A stretch of DNA of 64,000 nucleotides from Rhizobiales bacterium 65-79 (GCA_001896885.1 MKRJ01000022.1:1-64000); one strand, 5' to 3'; positions 10,390-19,835 are shown, counted from the stretch's first letter. Program-made: numbers and translations. The notes: generated from the sequence alone by a model not told the origin.

Positions 10390-11913
10390 ATGCGGATCGT
10401 GCGCTCATCTTTTGCTGCCGTCGCGATTGCGGTTCTGGTCGGCGTAGGCATCGTCACAGGCACGGCATTGGCCGACGACAGCGCGGGATCGACCGTCCAG
10501 GAGATGCTCAAGGGCCTGATCGGCAAAGGCGACGCCAAGCCCGGCACCGGAGCGGCCGCGCCGTCCGCCGAAGGCCAGGGAAGCGGCCAGACCCTGCGCC
10601 GCGTGCCCTTCGGACGCGATGAAATGGAGCTTTCCTTCGCGCCGCTCGTCAAACGCACCGCGCCCGCCGTCGTCAACGTCTATGCGTCGAGCAAGGTCCG
10701 CGTGCAGTCGCCCTTCATGGACGATCCGTTCTTCGGCCGTTTCTTCGGCCAGCAGATGCCGCCGCGCGTGCAGTCTTCGCTCGGTTCCGGCGTGATCGTC
10801 GACCCGTCGGGCATCATCGTCACCAACAACCACGTCATCAAGGGCGCCGATGAGGTGAAGGTCGCGCTTTCGGACGGGCGCGAATTCGAGAGCAGGATCG
10901 TGCTCAAGGACGACAAGGTCGATCTCGCGGTCCTCAAGATCAAGGCGCCGGACCCGCTGCCGACGATCCCCCTCGGCGATTCCGACGCGCTCGAGGTAGG
11001 CGACCTCGTGCTGGCCATGGGCAACCCGTTCGGCGTCGGCCAGACCACCACGAGCGGCATCGTCTCGGCGCTCGCGCGCACCCATATCGGCGTCTCCGAC
11101 TACTCCTTCTTCATCCAGACGGATGCGGCGATCAACCCGGGCAATTCCGGCGGCGCGCTGATTGACATGAAGGGCGAACTGGTCGGCATCAACAGCGCCA
11201 TCTACAGCAGGAGCGGCGGCTCGATCGGCATCGGCTTCGCCATCCCCTCCAACATGGTGCGCGCTTTCGTGCAGTCGGCGAAGAGCGGCGCCGACTATTT
11301 CGAGCGGCCTTACATAGGCGCCGAATTCCAGGAGGTGACGCAGCAGGTGGCCGACGCGCTCGGCATGGGCAACCCGTCCGGGGCGCTGGTGTCGTCCGTG
11401 ACGAAGGACGGTCCGGCCGCGCAGGCCGGGCTCAAGCCCGGAGACGTGGTCACCGCCATGGACGGCGTCAAGATCGACGATCCGCAGGCGCTGAATTTCC
11501 GCCTCTCGACCCAGCCGATCGGCGGCACGTCGACTTTCGACGTCCTGCGTCAGGGCGAGAAGCAGCAGATCAAGGTGAAACTCGAACGCGCGCCGGAAGG
11601 CCAGTCTTCGAAGGAGATCACCATCGGCGGCCAGAGCCCGTTCACGGGGGCGAAAGTCGCGGCGCTGTCGCCGCGGTTGGCGCAGCGACTCGGCATGTCG
11701 ACGGATGCGACCGGCGTGGTGATCGTCGATCTCGCCGGCAATTCGCCCGCGGAGAGCCTCGGCTTCCAGAAGGGCGACATCATCCGGGAGGTCAACGGCA
11801 CGACGATCAAGAGCGCCGAGGATCTCGACAAGACGGCGGAGCGGAAGACGCGGCTGTGGCGATTCACCATCGATCGCGGCGGCCAGACCATACGCCAGAT
11901 ATTGCAGTTCTGA
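10390..11913 (+). CDS. degQ: DegQ/HtrA-family periplasmic serine endoprotease
   Basis: I place the start at the ATG at 10390, behind AAAGGAG at 10376-10382; it gives a 507-residue precursor with an N-terminal signal peptide (RSSFAAVAIAVLVGVGIVTGTALA). The trypsin-like domain carries the triad His148 (TNNHVIKGADEV), Asp178 (DLAVLKI) and Ser253 (NPGNSGGALID). Two PDZ domains follow, the first near residues 310-395 and the second near 415-505. These proteins degrade misfolded periplasmic proteins. rarA starts 24 bp downstream and is probably co-transcribed. Confidence 0.95.
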   Translation: MRIVRSSFAAVAIAVLVGVGIVTGTALADDSAGSTVQEMLKGLIGKGDAKPGTGAAAPSAEGQGSGQTLRRVPFGRDEMELSFAPLVKRTAPAVVNVYASSKVRVQSPFMDDPFFGRFFGQQMPPRVQSSLGSGVIVDPSGIIVTNNHVIKGADEVKVALSDGREFESRIVLKDDKVDLAVLKIKAPDPLPTIPLGDSDALEVGDLVLAMGNPFGVGQTTTSGIVSALARTHIGVSDYSFFIQTDAAINPGNSGGALIDMKGELVGINSAIYSRSGGSIGIGFAIPSNMVRAFVQSAKSGADYFERPYIGAEFQEVTQQVADALGMGNPSGALVSSVTKDGPAAQAGLKPGDVVTAMDGVKIDDPQALNFRLSTQPIGGTSTFDVLRQGEKQQIKVKLERAPEGQSSKEITIGGQSPFTGAKVAALSPRLAQRLGMSTDATGVVIVDLAGNSPAESLGFQKGDIIREVNGTTIKSAEDLDKTAERKTRLWRFTIDRGGQTIRQILQF

Positions 11914-11937
11914 GGCGCGGATATCGATCCGCTCGAT

Positions 11938-13251
11938 ATGGCTGATCTCTTCGACCAAAATTCCCCGAGGCCCACCGAGCCCGGCCGGCCGCTCGCCGAC
12001 AGGCTCCGGCCCATGCGGCTGGAGGATGTCGTCGGCCAGGAGCACCTGACCGGACCGGACGGCGCGCTGACGCGCCTGATAAGGTCCGGCTCACTGGGGT
12101 CGATGATCTTCTGGGGACCTCCCGGCACGGGCAAGACAACGGTGGCGCGGCTGCTCGCCGGCCAGACCGGGCTTGCCTTCGAACAGATATCGGCGATCTT
12201 CTCCGGTGTCGCCGACCTCAAGAAGGTATTCGAGGCTGCGAGGCTGCGGCGGGCCAATGGCCGCCAGACATTGCTCTTCGTCGACGAAATCCACCGCTTC
12301 AACCGCGCCCAGCAGGACAGCTTCCTGCCGGTGATGGAGGACGGCACGGTCGTCCTTGTCGGCGCCACGACGGAAAATCCGTCCTTCGAGCTCAATGCCG
12401 CGCTTCTGTCGCGGGCGCGCGTGCTCGTTTTCAACCCGCTCGACGAGGAAAGCATCGCGAGGCTTCTTTCCCGCGCGGAAGAGACAGAGGGCAGGGCGCT
12501 GCCGCTCGACGAGGAGGCGAGGGCGGTCCTGCTTCGGCTCGCGGATGGCGACGGCCGCGCCGCGCTGACGCTTGCCGAGGAGGTATGGCGCGCGGCAGGC
12601 GAGGGAGAGATATTCGACGCGGACGGGCTGATGCGCATCGTGCAGAGGCGGGCGCCGGTCTATGACAAAAGCCAGGACGGGCACTACAATCTGATCTCGG
12701 CGTTGCACAAGGCGGTGCGCGGCTCGGACCCGGACGCGGCGCTCTACTATTTGGCCCGGATGTTCGACGCCGGCGAGAACCCGCTCTATATCGGCCGCCG
12801 GCTGATGCGCATGGCGGCGGAGGATATCGGGCTTGCCGATCCGCAGGCGCTGGTCATCACCAACGCCGCAAAGGACGCCTACGATTATCTCGGCTCGCCC
12901 GAGGGTGAACTGGCGCTCGCCGAGGCCTGCATCTATCTGGCGACCGCGCCGAAATCGAATGCGGCCTATACGGCCTTTTCGGCGGCCACACGCGCCGCCA
13001 AGGAACACGGCTCGCTCATGCCGCCGAAGCATATCCTGAACGCGCCGACCAAACTGATGAAGGGCGAAGGCTACGGTTCCGGTTACCGCTACGACCATAA
13101 CGAACCGGACGCCTTTTCCGGACAGGATTATTTTCCGGAGAAGTTGGGCCGGCAGAAATTCTACGAACCTGTCGACCGCGGTTTCGAACGCGAGATCCGC
13201 AAGCGGCTGGAATATTGGGAAAGGCTCAGGGCCGAAAGAGAAGGCAAGTAG
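11938..13251 (+). CDS. rarA: Replication-associated recombination protein A (RarA/MgsA AAA+ ATPase)
   Basis: The 437-residue protein has the RarA layout: N-terminal LADRLRPMRLEDVVGQEHL, Walker A GPPGTGKTT near residues 60-68, Walker B LLFVDEIHRF near 115, sensor-1 GATTENPSFE, and the C-terminal tetramerisation region with KMRAHYDL-like YDKSQDGHYNLISALHKAVRGSDPDAALYYLARM. RarA acts at stalled replication forks. It ends at a strong terminator. Confidence 0.96.
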   Translation: MADLFDQNSPRPTEPGRPLADRLRPMRLEDVVGQEHLTGPDGALTRLIRSGSLGSMIFWGPPGTGKTTVARLLAGQTGLAFEQISAIFSGVADLKKVFEAARLRRANGRQTLLFVDEIHRFNRAQQDSFLPVMEDGTVVLVGATTENPSFELNAALLSRARVLVFNPLDEESIARLLSRAEETEGRALPLDEEARAVLLRLADGDGRAALTLAEEVWRAAGEGEIFDADGLMRIVQRRAPVYDKSQDGHYNLISALHKAVRGSDPDAALYYLARMFDAGENPLYIGRRLMRMAAEDIGLADPQALVITNAAKDAYDYLGSPEGELALAEACIYLATAPKSNAAYTAFSAATRAAKEHGSLMPPKHILNAPTKLMKGEGYGSGYRYDHNEPDAFSGQDYFPEKLGRQKFYEPVDRGFEREIRKRLEYWERLRAEREGK

Positions 13252-13267
13252 CCGTACTGCATCCATA

Positions 13268-13295
13268 TAAAAAGCGGCCCTGCGGCCGCTTTTTG
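13268..13295 (+). terminator. Intrinsic terminator after rarA (likely bidirectional)
   Basis: AAAGCGGCC and GGCCGCTTT form the stem around a CTGC loop, with A and T runs on the two sides. It lies between convergent rarA (+) and the glucan exporter gene (-), so it can serve both. Confidence 0.85.
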
Positions 13296-13325
13296 TTTCT
13301 CGCGGATCGGCGTAGCGCCAAACCC

Positions 13326-15098
13326 TTATGCCGCTTCTTCCGTAAGAGGCCGGGTGATGCGGCGGACCTCCTCGTCCGTCAGCAAGCCGCCGGCGCGCAG
13401 CAGAGCGGCGAAACGACCGTTCCGCGCCGCCAGTTCGTTGAAGCTTCCGGCCTCCACCAGGCGCCCCTGGTCGAGGAAGATCACGAGATCGGCGTCGCGC
13501 ACCGTCGACAGCCGGTGGGCGATGATGAAGGTCGTGCGGTTGCGCCGGATCTCGTCGATGGCGTTCTTCACGCGTTCCTCGGTTTCGACGTCGAGCGCGC
13601 TGGTCGCCTCGTCGAGCACCAGGATCGGCGCGTTCTTCAGGATGGCGCGCGCAATCGCGATGCGCTGGCGCTCGCCGCCCGAAAGCTGGGTGCCGCGCTC
13701 ACCGACGACCGTATCGTAGCCACTGCTCTTGGCGAGGATGAAGTCATCGGCCGCGGCCGCGGCCGCGGCCGCGTGTACGTCCTGGTTCCCGGCATTCTCG
13801 TTGCCGACGCGGATGTTCGCCTCGATCGACCGGTTGAACATGCCGGCGTCCTGGAAGACCGTCGCGATCGCATGACGCAGCGACTTCTTGGTCACGGTAC
13901 GGGTGTCGACACCGTCGATCAGGATGCGTCCCGATTTCGGCTCATAGACGCGCTGCAGGAGATTGATGAGCGTCGTCTTGCCGGAGCCGGTCGGACCGAC
14001 GATGGCGACGGTCTGGCCGGGCTGCACGTCGAAACGGACGTTGTGGATGCCCTGGCCGGAGCTGGCGAATTCGTAGGAAACGTCCTCGAAACGCACATGG
14101 CCCTTGACGTTCGCGAGCTCGACCGTGCCGTCGTTCTCGTATTTCGTGTAATCGATCGCCTCGAGAGCGTAGAACTTCTCCAGCTTGGCGCGCGCCTCGA
14201 AAATCTGGTTCACGAAGGCGTTGATCTGGTCGAGCCGGCTGATCAGCAGGGTGGCGAATCCGGTGAAGGCAATGACGTCGCCGACCCTCATTTCGCCCCG
14301 CGTGACGAAGTAGGCGCCGAGCAGCAGCACCACCATCATGGAGATGGTCGACGCGACCTTGTTCATCGCGCTCGCCAGCGCCCACCAGTCGAGGACCGGA
14401 TACTGGGCGTCCAGCAGCCGGCGCGCGAACTGTTCGAATGCCTGCTTTTCCTGCGCCACGCGATTGTAGCTCTGCAGGACGGCGATATTGCCGATCGCAT
14501 CGCTGACATGGCCGAACACCGCGTTGTGGTGGGATTCCACCGCCGTCTGCCCCGCCTTCGTGCGGTACATCACGATGCGGCCGGTGATAAAGTAGAGGAC
14601 GCCAAGGACCAGGAGCACGGCGGACAGCCGGACATCGAGGACAAGCGCAGTCGGGATCATGAAGAGGATGGCGACAGCCGTCGACAGGTGCTGGCGCATG
14701 AATTCGAGCCAGAGGCTGAAGAGCGCGTCCATGGCGCGCACGAGCGTATGCAGCACGTTGGACGTGCCGTTCGCCTGATGCCACGCAAGCGGCATGGTGA
14801 TGATACGCTCGAAGGAATTGCCCATCACCTCCAGACGACGCCGGTGAGCGAGCCTGTCGGCGCCACGCGCCACGAGGACGAAAGCGAAGATGTTGAAGAC
14901 GCCGAGCGCGGCCCACATCAGCAATGTCGGCGCGACCTGGCCATGCTCCGAAACGGTCTGGATCACCCGGCCGAACAGCACCGGTTCCGCCACGGTGACG
15001 AAAGCCAGGATGATGTTCGCCGAACAGATGAACAGTACCGGGCGCTTGGCTGGCGCCAGATAGCGCAACGCCTTCCAGTAGATTTCGACCAAAGACAC
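13326..15098 (-). CDS. ndvA: Cyclic beta-1,2-glucan export ABC transporter, fused permease/ATPase
   Basis: I place the start at the GTG at 15098 (VSLVEIYWKALRYLAPAKR), which aligns with the NdvA/ChvA N-terminus and has GGGGAG upstream; a longer frame to 15203 lacks homology. The 590-residue half-transporter has six predicted membrane segments in the first 300 residues. Then come Walker A GPTGSGKTT near 367, the LSGGERQR signature near 470 and Walker B ILVLDEATSALD. NdvA/ChvA exports cyclic glucan used in osmoadaptation and host interaction. An eight-alanine run sits between Walker A and the signature motif, encoded by a (CGGCCG)n tract at 13748-13773. Confidence 0.93.
   Translation of the reverse strand: MSLVEIYWKALRYLAPAKRPVLFICSANIILAFVTVAEPVLFGRVIQTVSEHGQVAPTLLMWAALGVFNIFAFVLVARGADRLAHRRRLEVMGNSFERIITMPLAWHQANGTSNVLHTLVRAMDALFSLWLEFMRQHLSTAVAILFMIPTALVLDVRLSAVLLVLGVLYFITGRIVMYRTKAGQTAVESHHNAVFGHVSDAIGNIAVLQSYNRVAQEKQAFEQFARRLLDAQYPVLDWWALASAMNKVASTISMMVVLLLGAYFVTRGEMRVGDVIAFTGFATLLISRLDQINAFVNQIFEARAKLEKFYALEAIDYTKYENDGTVELANVKGHVRFEDVSYEFASSGQGIHNVRFDVQPGQTVAIVGPTGSGKTTLINLLQRVYEPKSGRILIDGVDTRTVTKKSLRHAIATVFQDAGMFNRSIEANIRVGNENAGNQDVHAAAAAAAADDFILAKSSGYDTVVGERGTQLSGGERQRIAIARAILKNAPILVLDEATSALDVETEERVKNAIDEIRRNRTTFIIAHRLSTVRDADLVIFLDQGRLVEAGSFNELAARNGRFAALLRAGGLLTDEEVRRITRPLTEEAA
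13748..13773. repeat. CGGCCG hexanucleotide tract inside ndvA
   Basis: Four head-to-tail CGGCCG units plus CG encode a polyalanine stretch (about residues 442-449 of NdvA). A tract of this kind could change length by slippage in steps of two codons. It also contains overlapping GCGGCCGC palindromes. Confidence 0.9.
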
Positions 15099-15582
15099 TC
15101 GCCTACTCCCCGGCTGGCGGCAACATTTTGCGCCGGGAAATCCGAAGCACCGTCCGGAGCCGCGACGCAAGGGAAAAATGGCGATTGATGGCGTCCGTTC
15201 CATGGCGGAAGGAACAATAGTTGCGCGGTTGTTGTAACATTTCGTGATCAGCTAAGCTTTTGAGATAAAAGAAAAACTGCGCCTAAAAGCGCCCCGGAAG
15301 GAAGGCCTAACAAGGGCTTGGCGTCCGGCATGCCTGCACCGCCTAGCGCTAGCGTCCATCGCCTGCCTCTGCCTGTCATTGTCGGAGATCGCCCCTGATG
15401 AGAAATGACTGCCCGTTCCGTGAAATGCAGGGAGGCCCATTCCGTTGCGTAAGTTTTTGCAAGGCAGCCATGCAATTTTGCCGGATGGGATCGACACGCG
15501 GTGGTCCGGAGCAAGTGCCGACCTGTGGCTCGCTTCCGGCATGACGCAGTGCTAAGGCGGGCATGGAAAGGACTGGCTTTCG
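15099..15582. other. 484-bp divergent intergenic region between ndvA and the pseudouridine synthase gene
   Basis: No convincing coding sequence is visible here: the open frames on both strands lack ribosome binding sites and recognisable protein features. It must hold the promoters of both divergent genes, but I cannot name clear -35/-10 pairs. It is less GC-rich near 15225-15280. Confidence 0.5.
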
Positions 15583-16572
15583 ATGAATGGTGTAGAGCAG
15601 ATGACGGTCGAGCCGGGCGAAGCGGGCATGCGGCTCGACCGCTGGTTCAAGGCGCATTATCCGGGGCTCGGGTTTGGCCATCTGCAGAAGCTGCTGCGCT
15701 CCGGCCAGGTGCGCATCGACGGCAAGCGCGCGAAATCCGACACGCGCGTCGAGCCCGGCCAGATGATCCGCGTCCCGCCTCTCGACGTGGACCGCAAGGA
15801 CGCGGCGGGGCTCACGGCCAAAACCATGCGCGGCCGCGACGATGGCGACGTGCTCGCCAAGATGCTGCTTTTCGAGGACGACAAGCTGTTCGTGTTCAAC
15901 AAGCCGGCGGGACTTGCCGTGCAGGGCGGCTCCGGCGTGACGCGGCATGTCGACGACATGCTCGAAGCGTGGCGCAGCAGGAAGGGCGAGAAGCCGCGTC
16001 TCGTCCACAGGCTCGACCGCGACACGTCCGGCGTGCTGGTCGTCGCCCGCACCCGGCTTGCCGCCATGAACCTCGCCAAGGCCTTTCGCGAGCGCGAAAC
16101 CAAGAAGATCTACTGGGCGCTGGTGAAGGGCGTTCCGAAGAAGCGGGAGGGCCGGATATCCTCCTGGCTGGTCAAGGAGCCCGGTCCGGACGGCGACCGC
16201 ATGCGCATCGCGAAGCATGGCGAACCGGGCGCCGACCATGCGGTTTCCAACTACCGCGTGGTCGAGCAGGCCGGGACGGCGCTGACCTGGCTCGAAATGG
16301 AGCCCTATACCGGCCGCACCCACCAGCTTCGCGTTCACGCCGCGAGCATCGGCTGCCCGATCATCGGCGATCCGAAATATTTCGAGGCCGATCAGAACTG
16401 GGAGTTCCCCGGCGGTATCCAGAACCGGCTGCACCTCCATGCCCGCCGCATCGTCGTCCCGCATCCGGACGGCGGCGGGGTGGTGGACGTGACCGCGCCG
16501 CTCCCGCCGCACATGGTGCAGAGCTGGAACCTGCTCGGCTTCGACGAGGCTGACGGCGAGAGCGAAAGCTGA
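15583..16572 (+). CDS. RluA/RluC-family 23S rRNA pseudouridine synthase
   Basis: The 329-residue protein has an S4 RNA-binding domain near residues 16-65 (MRLDRWFKAHYPGLGFGHLQKLLRSGQVRIDGKR-like). The RluA catalytic domain follows, with RLVHRLDRDTSGVLVVA, whose Asp145 is the catalytic residue, and the C-terminal EPYTGRTHQLRVH motif. S4 plus this catalytic core is typical of RluC/RluD. The specific uridine targets cannot be read from sequence. The ATP12 gene follows 68 bp later. Confidence 0.93.
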   Translation: MNGVEQMTVEPGEAGMRLDRWFKAHYPGLGFGHLQKLLRSGQVRIDGKRAKSDTRVEPGQMIRVPPLDVDRKDAAGLTAKTMRGRDDGDVLAKMLLFEDDKLFVFNKPAGLAVQGGSGVTRHVDDMLEAWRSRKGEKPRLVHRLDRDTSGVLVVARTRLAAMNLAKAFRERETKKIYWALVKGVPKKREGRISSWLVKEPGPDGDRMRIAKHGEPGADHAVSNYRVVEQAGTALTWLEMEPYTGRTHQLRVHAASIGCPIIGDPKYFEADQNWEFPGGIQNRLHLHARRIVVPHPDGGGVVDVTAPLPPHMVQSWNLLGFDEADGESES

Positions 16573-16640
16573 ACCGCCGGCGCCGCGCTCCTATATGACG
16601 GCGAAGAAGGCATAGCGAATTCCTGGAGGCCGATCCCAAG

Positions 16641-17432
16641 ATGCGCGATCTGTTGAACGATCTGGAAGCGGGAAAGTATCTTTCCGACGCCGATCCCATG
16701 AAGCGGGCGCGCAACCAGATGAGGACGGCGCTGCCGAAGCGCTTCTACGAGACCGTGACCACGGCGGAAGAAGAGGGAGGACATGTCGTCCACCTCGACG
16801 GCCGGCCGGTGCGTACGCCCGCCGGCGCGGTGCTGGTGCTGCCGACGGCGGCCGCGGCGAGGCTGGTCGCCGATGAATATGCGGCGCAGGAAGACCATAT
16901 CGTTCCGCTGACGATGCCGGTCACCCGGCTCGCGAACACGGCCTTCGACGGCGTCTCCTCCGCGGCGGACGCGGTGTTGGAGGACATACTGAAATATTCG
17001 ACCAGCGACCTCCTTTGCTACCGCGCGGATTCTCCGGAGGCGCTGGTCGAGCGTCAATCGGAGGCATGGGACCCGGTGCTCGACTGGGCGCGGTCCGAAT
17101 TGGGTGCGCGTTTCGCGCTCGCCGAAGGCGTCATGCATGTCGAACAGCCGCGCGAGACGATCGGCGCGGTCGCCGTCCATCTGCGCAAGCGGGCGGAGCC
17201 TTTCCGGCTTGCCGCCATGCATCTGATGACGTCGCTTACCGGCTCGGCGCTTCTGGCGCTTGCGGTGGAGGCGCATGCGATCGAAGCGGAGACGGCCTGG
17301 GCCGCCGCCCATATCGACGAGGACTGGAACGTCGAGCATTGGGGAGAGGATTCCGAGGCCGCGAAACGCCGGGCCGGCCGCAAGCGCGACATGATGGCGG
17401 CGGTGGCGCTGCTCGATGCGCTCGGTTCCTGA
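16641..17432 (+). CDS. ATP12-family F1-ATPase assembly chaperone
   Basis: A 263-residue soluble protein matching the ATP12 family: KRFYETVTTAEEEGGHVVHLDGRPVRTPAG near residue 33, then VAD-YAAQEDHIVPLTMPVTRLANTAFDG and the acidic-helix region with CYRADSPEALVERQSEAWDPVLDW. In mitochondria ATP12 helps assemble the alpha subunit of F1; bacterial members are assumed to do the same. The start at 16641 precedes MRDLLNDLEAGKYLSDADPMKRA, a commonly conserved leader. Confidence 0.92.
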   Translation: MRDLLNDLEAGKYLSDADPMKRARNQMRTALPKRFYETVTTAEEEGGHVVHLDGRPVRTPAGAVLVLPTAAAARLVADEYAAQEDHIVPLTMPVTRLANTAFDGVSSAADAVLEDILKYSTSDLLCYRADSPEALVERQSEAWDPVLDWARSELGARFALAEGVMHVEQPRETIGAVAVHLRKRAEPFRLAAMHLMTSLTGSALLALAVEAHAIEAETAWAAAHIDEDWNVEHWGEDSEAAKRRAGRKRDMMAAVALLDALGS

Positions 17433-17555
17433 TACATTTGCTGCATCTTTCGCGCGCCCTGGCCTGCGACGTCGCAACCTTGAAAAAATCGCGGGGGAGG
17501 CGCACCTTGTGACAATGCCGGGGAGGGCGTGGTCGGGCATTCGAGGAGGACGCTG

Positions 17556-17987
17556 ATGACCGTTAGATCCATCCTGGAGGAAAAAGGCCGCGACGTTTTC
17601 ACCATCGGGCCGGACGAGACGTTGGCCGCCGCCATCCGGCTGCTCGCTGAAAAGCGCATCGGCGCCGTTGTCGTCCTGAGGCCGGACGGCGGCGTGGGAG
17701 GCATCCTCTCCGAGCGGGACGTCGTGCGCGCCCTGGCCGAAGGGGGAGCCGATGCGCTCGGCCGGAAGGTCAGTTCGATCATGACCGCCAAGGTGACCGT
17801 CTGCCACGAAGGCAACACGGTCAACGACGTGATGGAAGTGATGACGCGGGTCCGCTTCCGCCACCTGCCTGTGGAAAAGGACGGCAAGCTCGTCGGTCTC
17901 GTGTCGATCGGCGACGTGGTCAAGCGCCGCATCGAGGATGTCGAGCGCGAGGCGGAGGACATCAAGGCCTACATCGCCACGGCCTAG
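17556..17987 (+). CDS. CBS-domain protein (two CBS motifs)
   Basis: I start at the ATG at 17556, behind GAGGAGGA at 17543-17550. The 143-residue protein is a bare pair of CBS domains: the first spans MTVRSILEEKGRDVFTIGPDETLAAAIRLLAEKRIGAVVV (about 1-65), the second VSSIMTAKVTVCHEGNTVNDVMEVMT (about 78-130). Such pairs bind adenine nucleotides and act as energy sensors. No effector domain is attached. A terminator follows. Confidence 0.93.
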   Translation: MTVRSILEEKGRDVFTIGPDETLAAAIRLLAEKRIGAVVVLRPDGGVGGILSERDVVRALAEGGADALGRKVSSIMTAKVTVCHEGNTVNDVMEVMTRVRFRHLPVEKDGKLVGLVSIGDVVKRRIEDVEREAEDIKAYIATA

Positions 17988-18002
17988 GCTCCATGCCCTG
18001 GA

Positions 18003-18032
18003 GAGGGGCGAAAATCCGCCCCTTTCTCTTTG
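18003..18032 (+). terminator. Intrinsic terminator after the CBS gene
   Basis: AGGGGCG, loop AAAATC, CGCCCCT, then a T-rich tail (TTCTCTTT). It begins 16 bp after the CBS-domain stop codon. Confidence 0.8.
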
Positions 18033-18125
18033 GTCTCCGGCCGAGCGGATCGGTATCGCGTTGCGAGCGATCGCCGCCGGCCGCATCAAATTCGCGTTTT
18101 GAAGCCGGTGGAAGGTACCCTCTCG

Positions 18126-18154
18126 TTGACTTGATATAAGGATTTCTTTATATC
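18126..18154 (+). promoter_or_regulatory. Promoter with overlapping palindromic operator upstream of bmt
   Basis: TTGACT (18126-18131) and TATATC (18149-18154) are 17 bp apart. The near-perfect 22-bp palindrome 18133-18154 begins GATATAA and ends TTATATC, covering the spacer and the -10 element. Its shape recalls ATATAAAG-type operators that I remember for ArsR-family, SAM/SAH-responsive regulators of methionine genes in alphaproteobacteria; the assignment is from memory and unverified. Confidence 0.6.
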
Positions 18155-18188
18155 GTTATCTGGTTATCGGCGAACCGAGGCGTATCCC

Positions 18189-19205
18189 ATGAACAATCCG
18201 ATCGACGCGCTCCTGGCGGAGAAGGGCGTGCTGCTCGCCGACGGGGCGACCGGCACCAATCTGTTTGCCATGGGTCTCGAATCCGGCGAGGCGCCGGAAC
18301 TCTGGAACGAGACGCATCCCGAACGCGTGCGCGCGCTGCACCAGGGCTTCGTCGACGCCGGCGCCGACATCATTCTCACCAACTCTTTCGGCGGCACGCG
18401 TTATCGGCTGAAGCTCCACAATGCCGAGGACCGCGTCCATGAACTCAACCGCAAGGCCGCCGAACTCGCGCGCGAGGTGGTTGCGGGCGCCGGCCGCCGC
18501 GTCATCGTCGCCGGCTCGGTCGGTCCGACCGGCGCCCTGTTGCAGCCGCTCGGGGAACTGACTTTCGAAGACGCGGTGGAAGCCTTCGCCGAGCAGATTG
18601 CCGGATTGAAGGAAGGCGGCGCCGAGGTCGCGTGGATCGAGACCATGTCGGCGCCGGAAGAAATCCGGGCGGCCGCCGAAGCCGCGATCCGCGTCGGCCT
18701 GCCCTATACCTATACCGGTTCCTTCGACACGGCCGGCCGGACCATGATGGGGCTGGCGCCGGCCGATATATACGGCGTGTCGGAGGGCCTCGCGGAGAAG
18801 CCGGTTGCCGTCGGCGCGAATTGCGGCGTCGGCGCGGCCGATATCCTCGCCTCGCTCCTCGACATGACCGAAAGCCGGCCCGACGTCACGGCCATCGTCA
18901 AGGGCAATTGCGGCATCCCGGAATTCCGCGGCGCGGAGATCCATTATTCGGGCACGCCCGAACTGATGGCCGACTATGTGCGCCTGGCGGTCGATGGCGG
19001 CGCCAGGATCATCGGCGGCTGCTGCGGCACATCCTTCGCACATCTGAAGGCAATGCGGGCCGCTCTGGACGGTCACAGCAAGGCGGCGCGGCCGACGGTC
19101 GCCGATGTCGTCTCCCGCATCGGTCCGTTGCGCAACAAGCCCGCCAACCAGAGCGGCGCGGGCAGCGAAGGCGGACGCCGGGAACGCCGCCGCGCCCGCG
19201 CCTGA
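18189..19205 (+). CDS. bmt: Betaine-homocysteine S-methyltransferase
   Basis: The 338-residue protein is a homocysteine-methyltransferase barrel starting MNNPIDALLAEKGVLLADGATGTN. Zinc-binding cysteines are Cys212 (GANCGVG) and Cys278-Cys279 (GGCCGTS). It makes methionine from homocysteine with betaine as probable methyl donor; members using other methyl donors exist, so the donor is inferred. It stands alone, and the palindrome over its promoter suggests regulation by methionine-cycle metabolites. The basic C-terminal tail (GGRRERRRARA) is unremarkable. Confidence 0.93.
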   Translation: MNNPIDALLAEKGVLLADGATGTNLFAMGLESGEAPELWNETHPERVRALHQGFVDAGADIILTNSFGGTRYRLKLHNAEDRVHELNRKAAELAREVVAGAGRRVIVAGSVGPTGALLQPLGELTFEDAVEAFAEQIAGLKEGGAEVAWIETMSAPEEIRAAAEAAIRVGLPYTYTGSFDTAGRTMMGLAPADIYGVSEGLAEKPVAVGANCGVGAADILASLLDMTESRPDVTAIVKGNCGIPEFRGAEIHYSGTPELMADYVRLAVDGGARIIGGCCGTSFAHLKAMRAALDGHSKAARPTVADVVSRIGPLRNKPANQSGAGSEGGRRERRRARA

Positions 19206-19235
19206 TCGGCCGGCCGGCTATCTTGGCCGCTTCCG

Positions 19236-19835
19236 CTACCCGTGTAGCTTGATGGTGATCTCCGCGAGGCGCTTGCCCTGGAACGTCGCGCCCTCGAGTT
19301 CCTGCGCCGATGGCTGGCGCGATCCGTCGCTGCCCGCCGTGGTTGTCATGCCATAGGGCGAACCGCCGCGCACGACATCGACGCCGGACTGGCCCTGATA
19401 GGCGTAGGAAAGCGGCACGATGATGAGCCCATGGTGCTGGAGCGATGCCTGCATCGACAGGATGGCAAGTTCCTGGCCGCCATGCTGCGTCGCGGTCGAG
19501 GACATGACGGTCGCGACCTTGTTCACGAGCGCGCCCTTGGCCCAGAGGGGGCCGGTCTGGTCGAGGAAATTCTTGATCTGCGCGGCCATGCCGCCGAAGC
19601 GGGTCGAGACGCCGAAGATGAAACCGTCATAGTCTGCCAGTTCCAGCGGCTTGGCGACCGGCGCCTCCTGGTCGAGCTTGTAGTGGGCGGCCTTGGCGAC
19701 CTCCTCCGGCACAAGCTCGGCCACGCGCTTCAGCGTGACTTCCGCACCGGCTTCGCGCGCGCCCTCTGCGGCTGCCTTCGCCATCTTCTCCATGTGTCCG
19801 AAGCTCGAATAGTAGAGCACCAGTATCTTCGCCAT
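19236..19835 (-). CDS. wrbA: NAD(P)H:quinone oxidoreductase WrbA
   Basis: The start is the ATG at 19835, behind AAGGAG; a TTG two codons upstream is less likely. The 199-residue flavodoxin-like protein starts [19 protein letters not shown] (FMN phosphate loop) and contains [30 protein letters not shown] and [11 protein letters not shown], hallmarks of type IV quinone oxidoreductases. WrbA reduces quinones by two electrons, protecting against redox stress. Confidence 0.96.
   Translation of the reverse strand: MAKILVLYYSSFGHMEKMAKAAAEGAREAGAEVTLKRVAELVPEEVAKAAHYKLDQEAPVAKPLELADYDGFIFGVSTRFGGMAAQIKNFLDQTGPLWAKGALVNKVATVMSSTATQHGGQELAILSMQASLQHHGLIIVPLSYAYQGQSGVDVVRGGSPYGMTTTAGSDGSRQPSAQELEGATFQGKRLAEITIKLHG

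Noticed and set aside
15247-15542. Short open frames in the ndvA-pseudouridine synthase gap
   Set aside because: No ribosome binding site, no recognised protein feature and several alternative overlapping frames.
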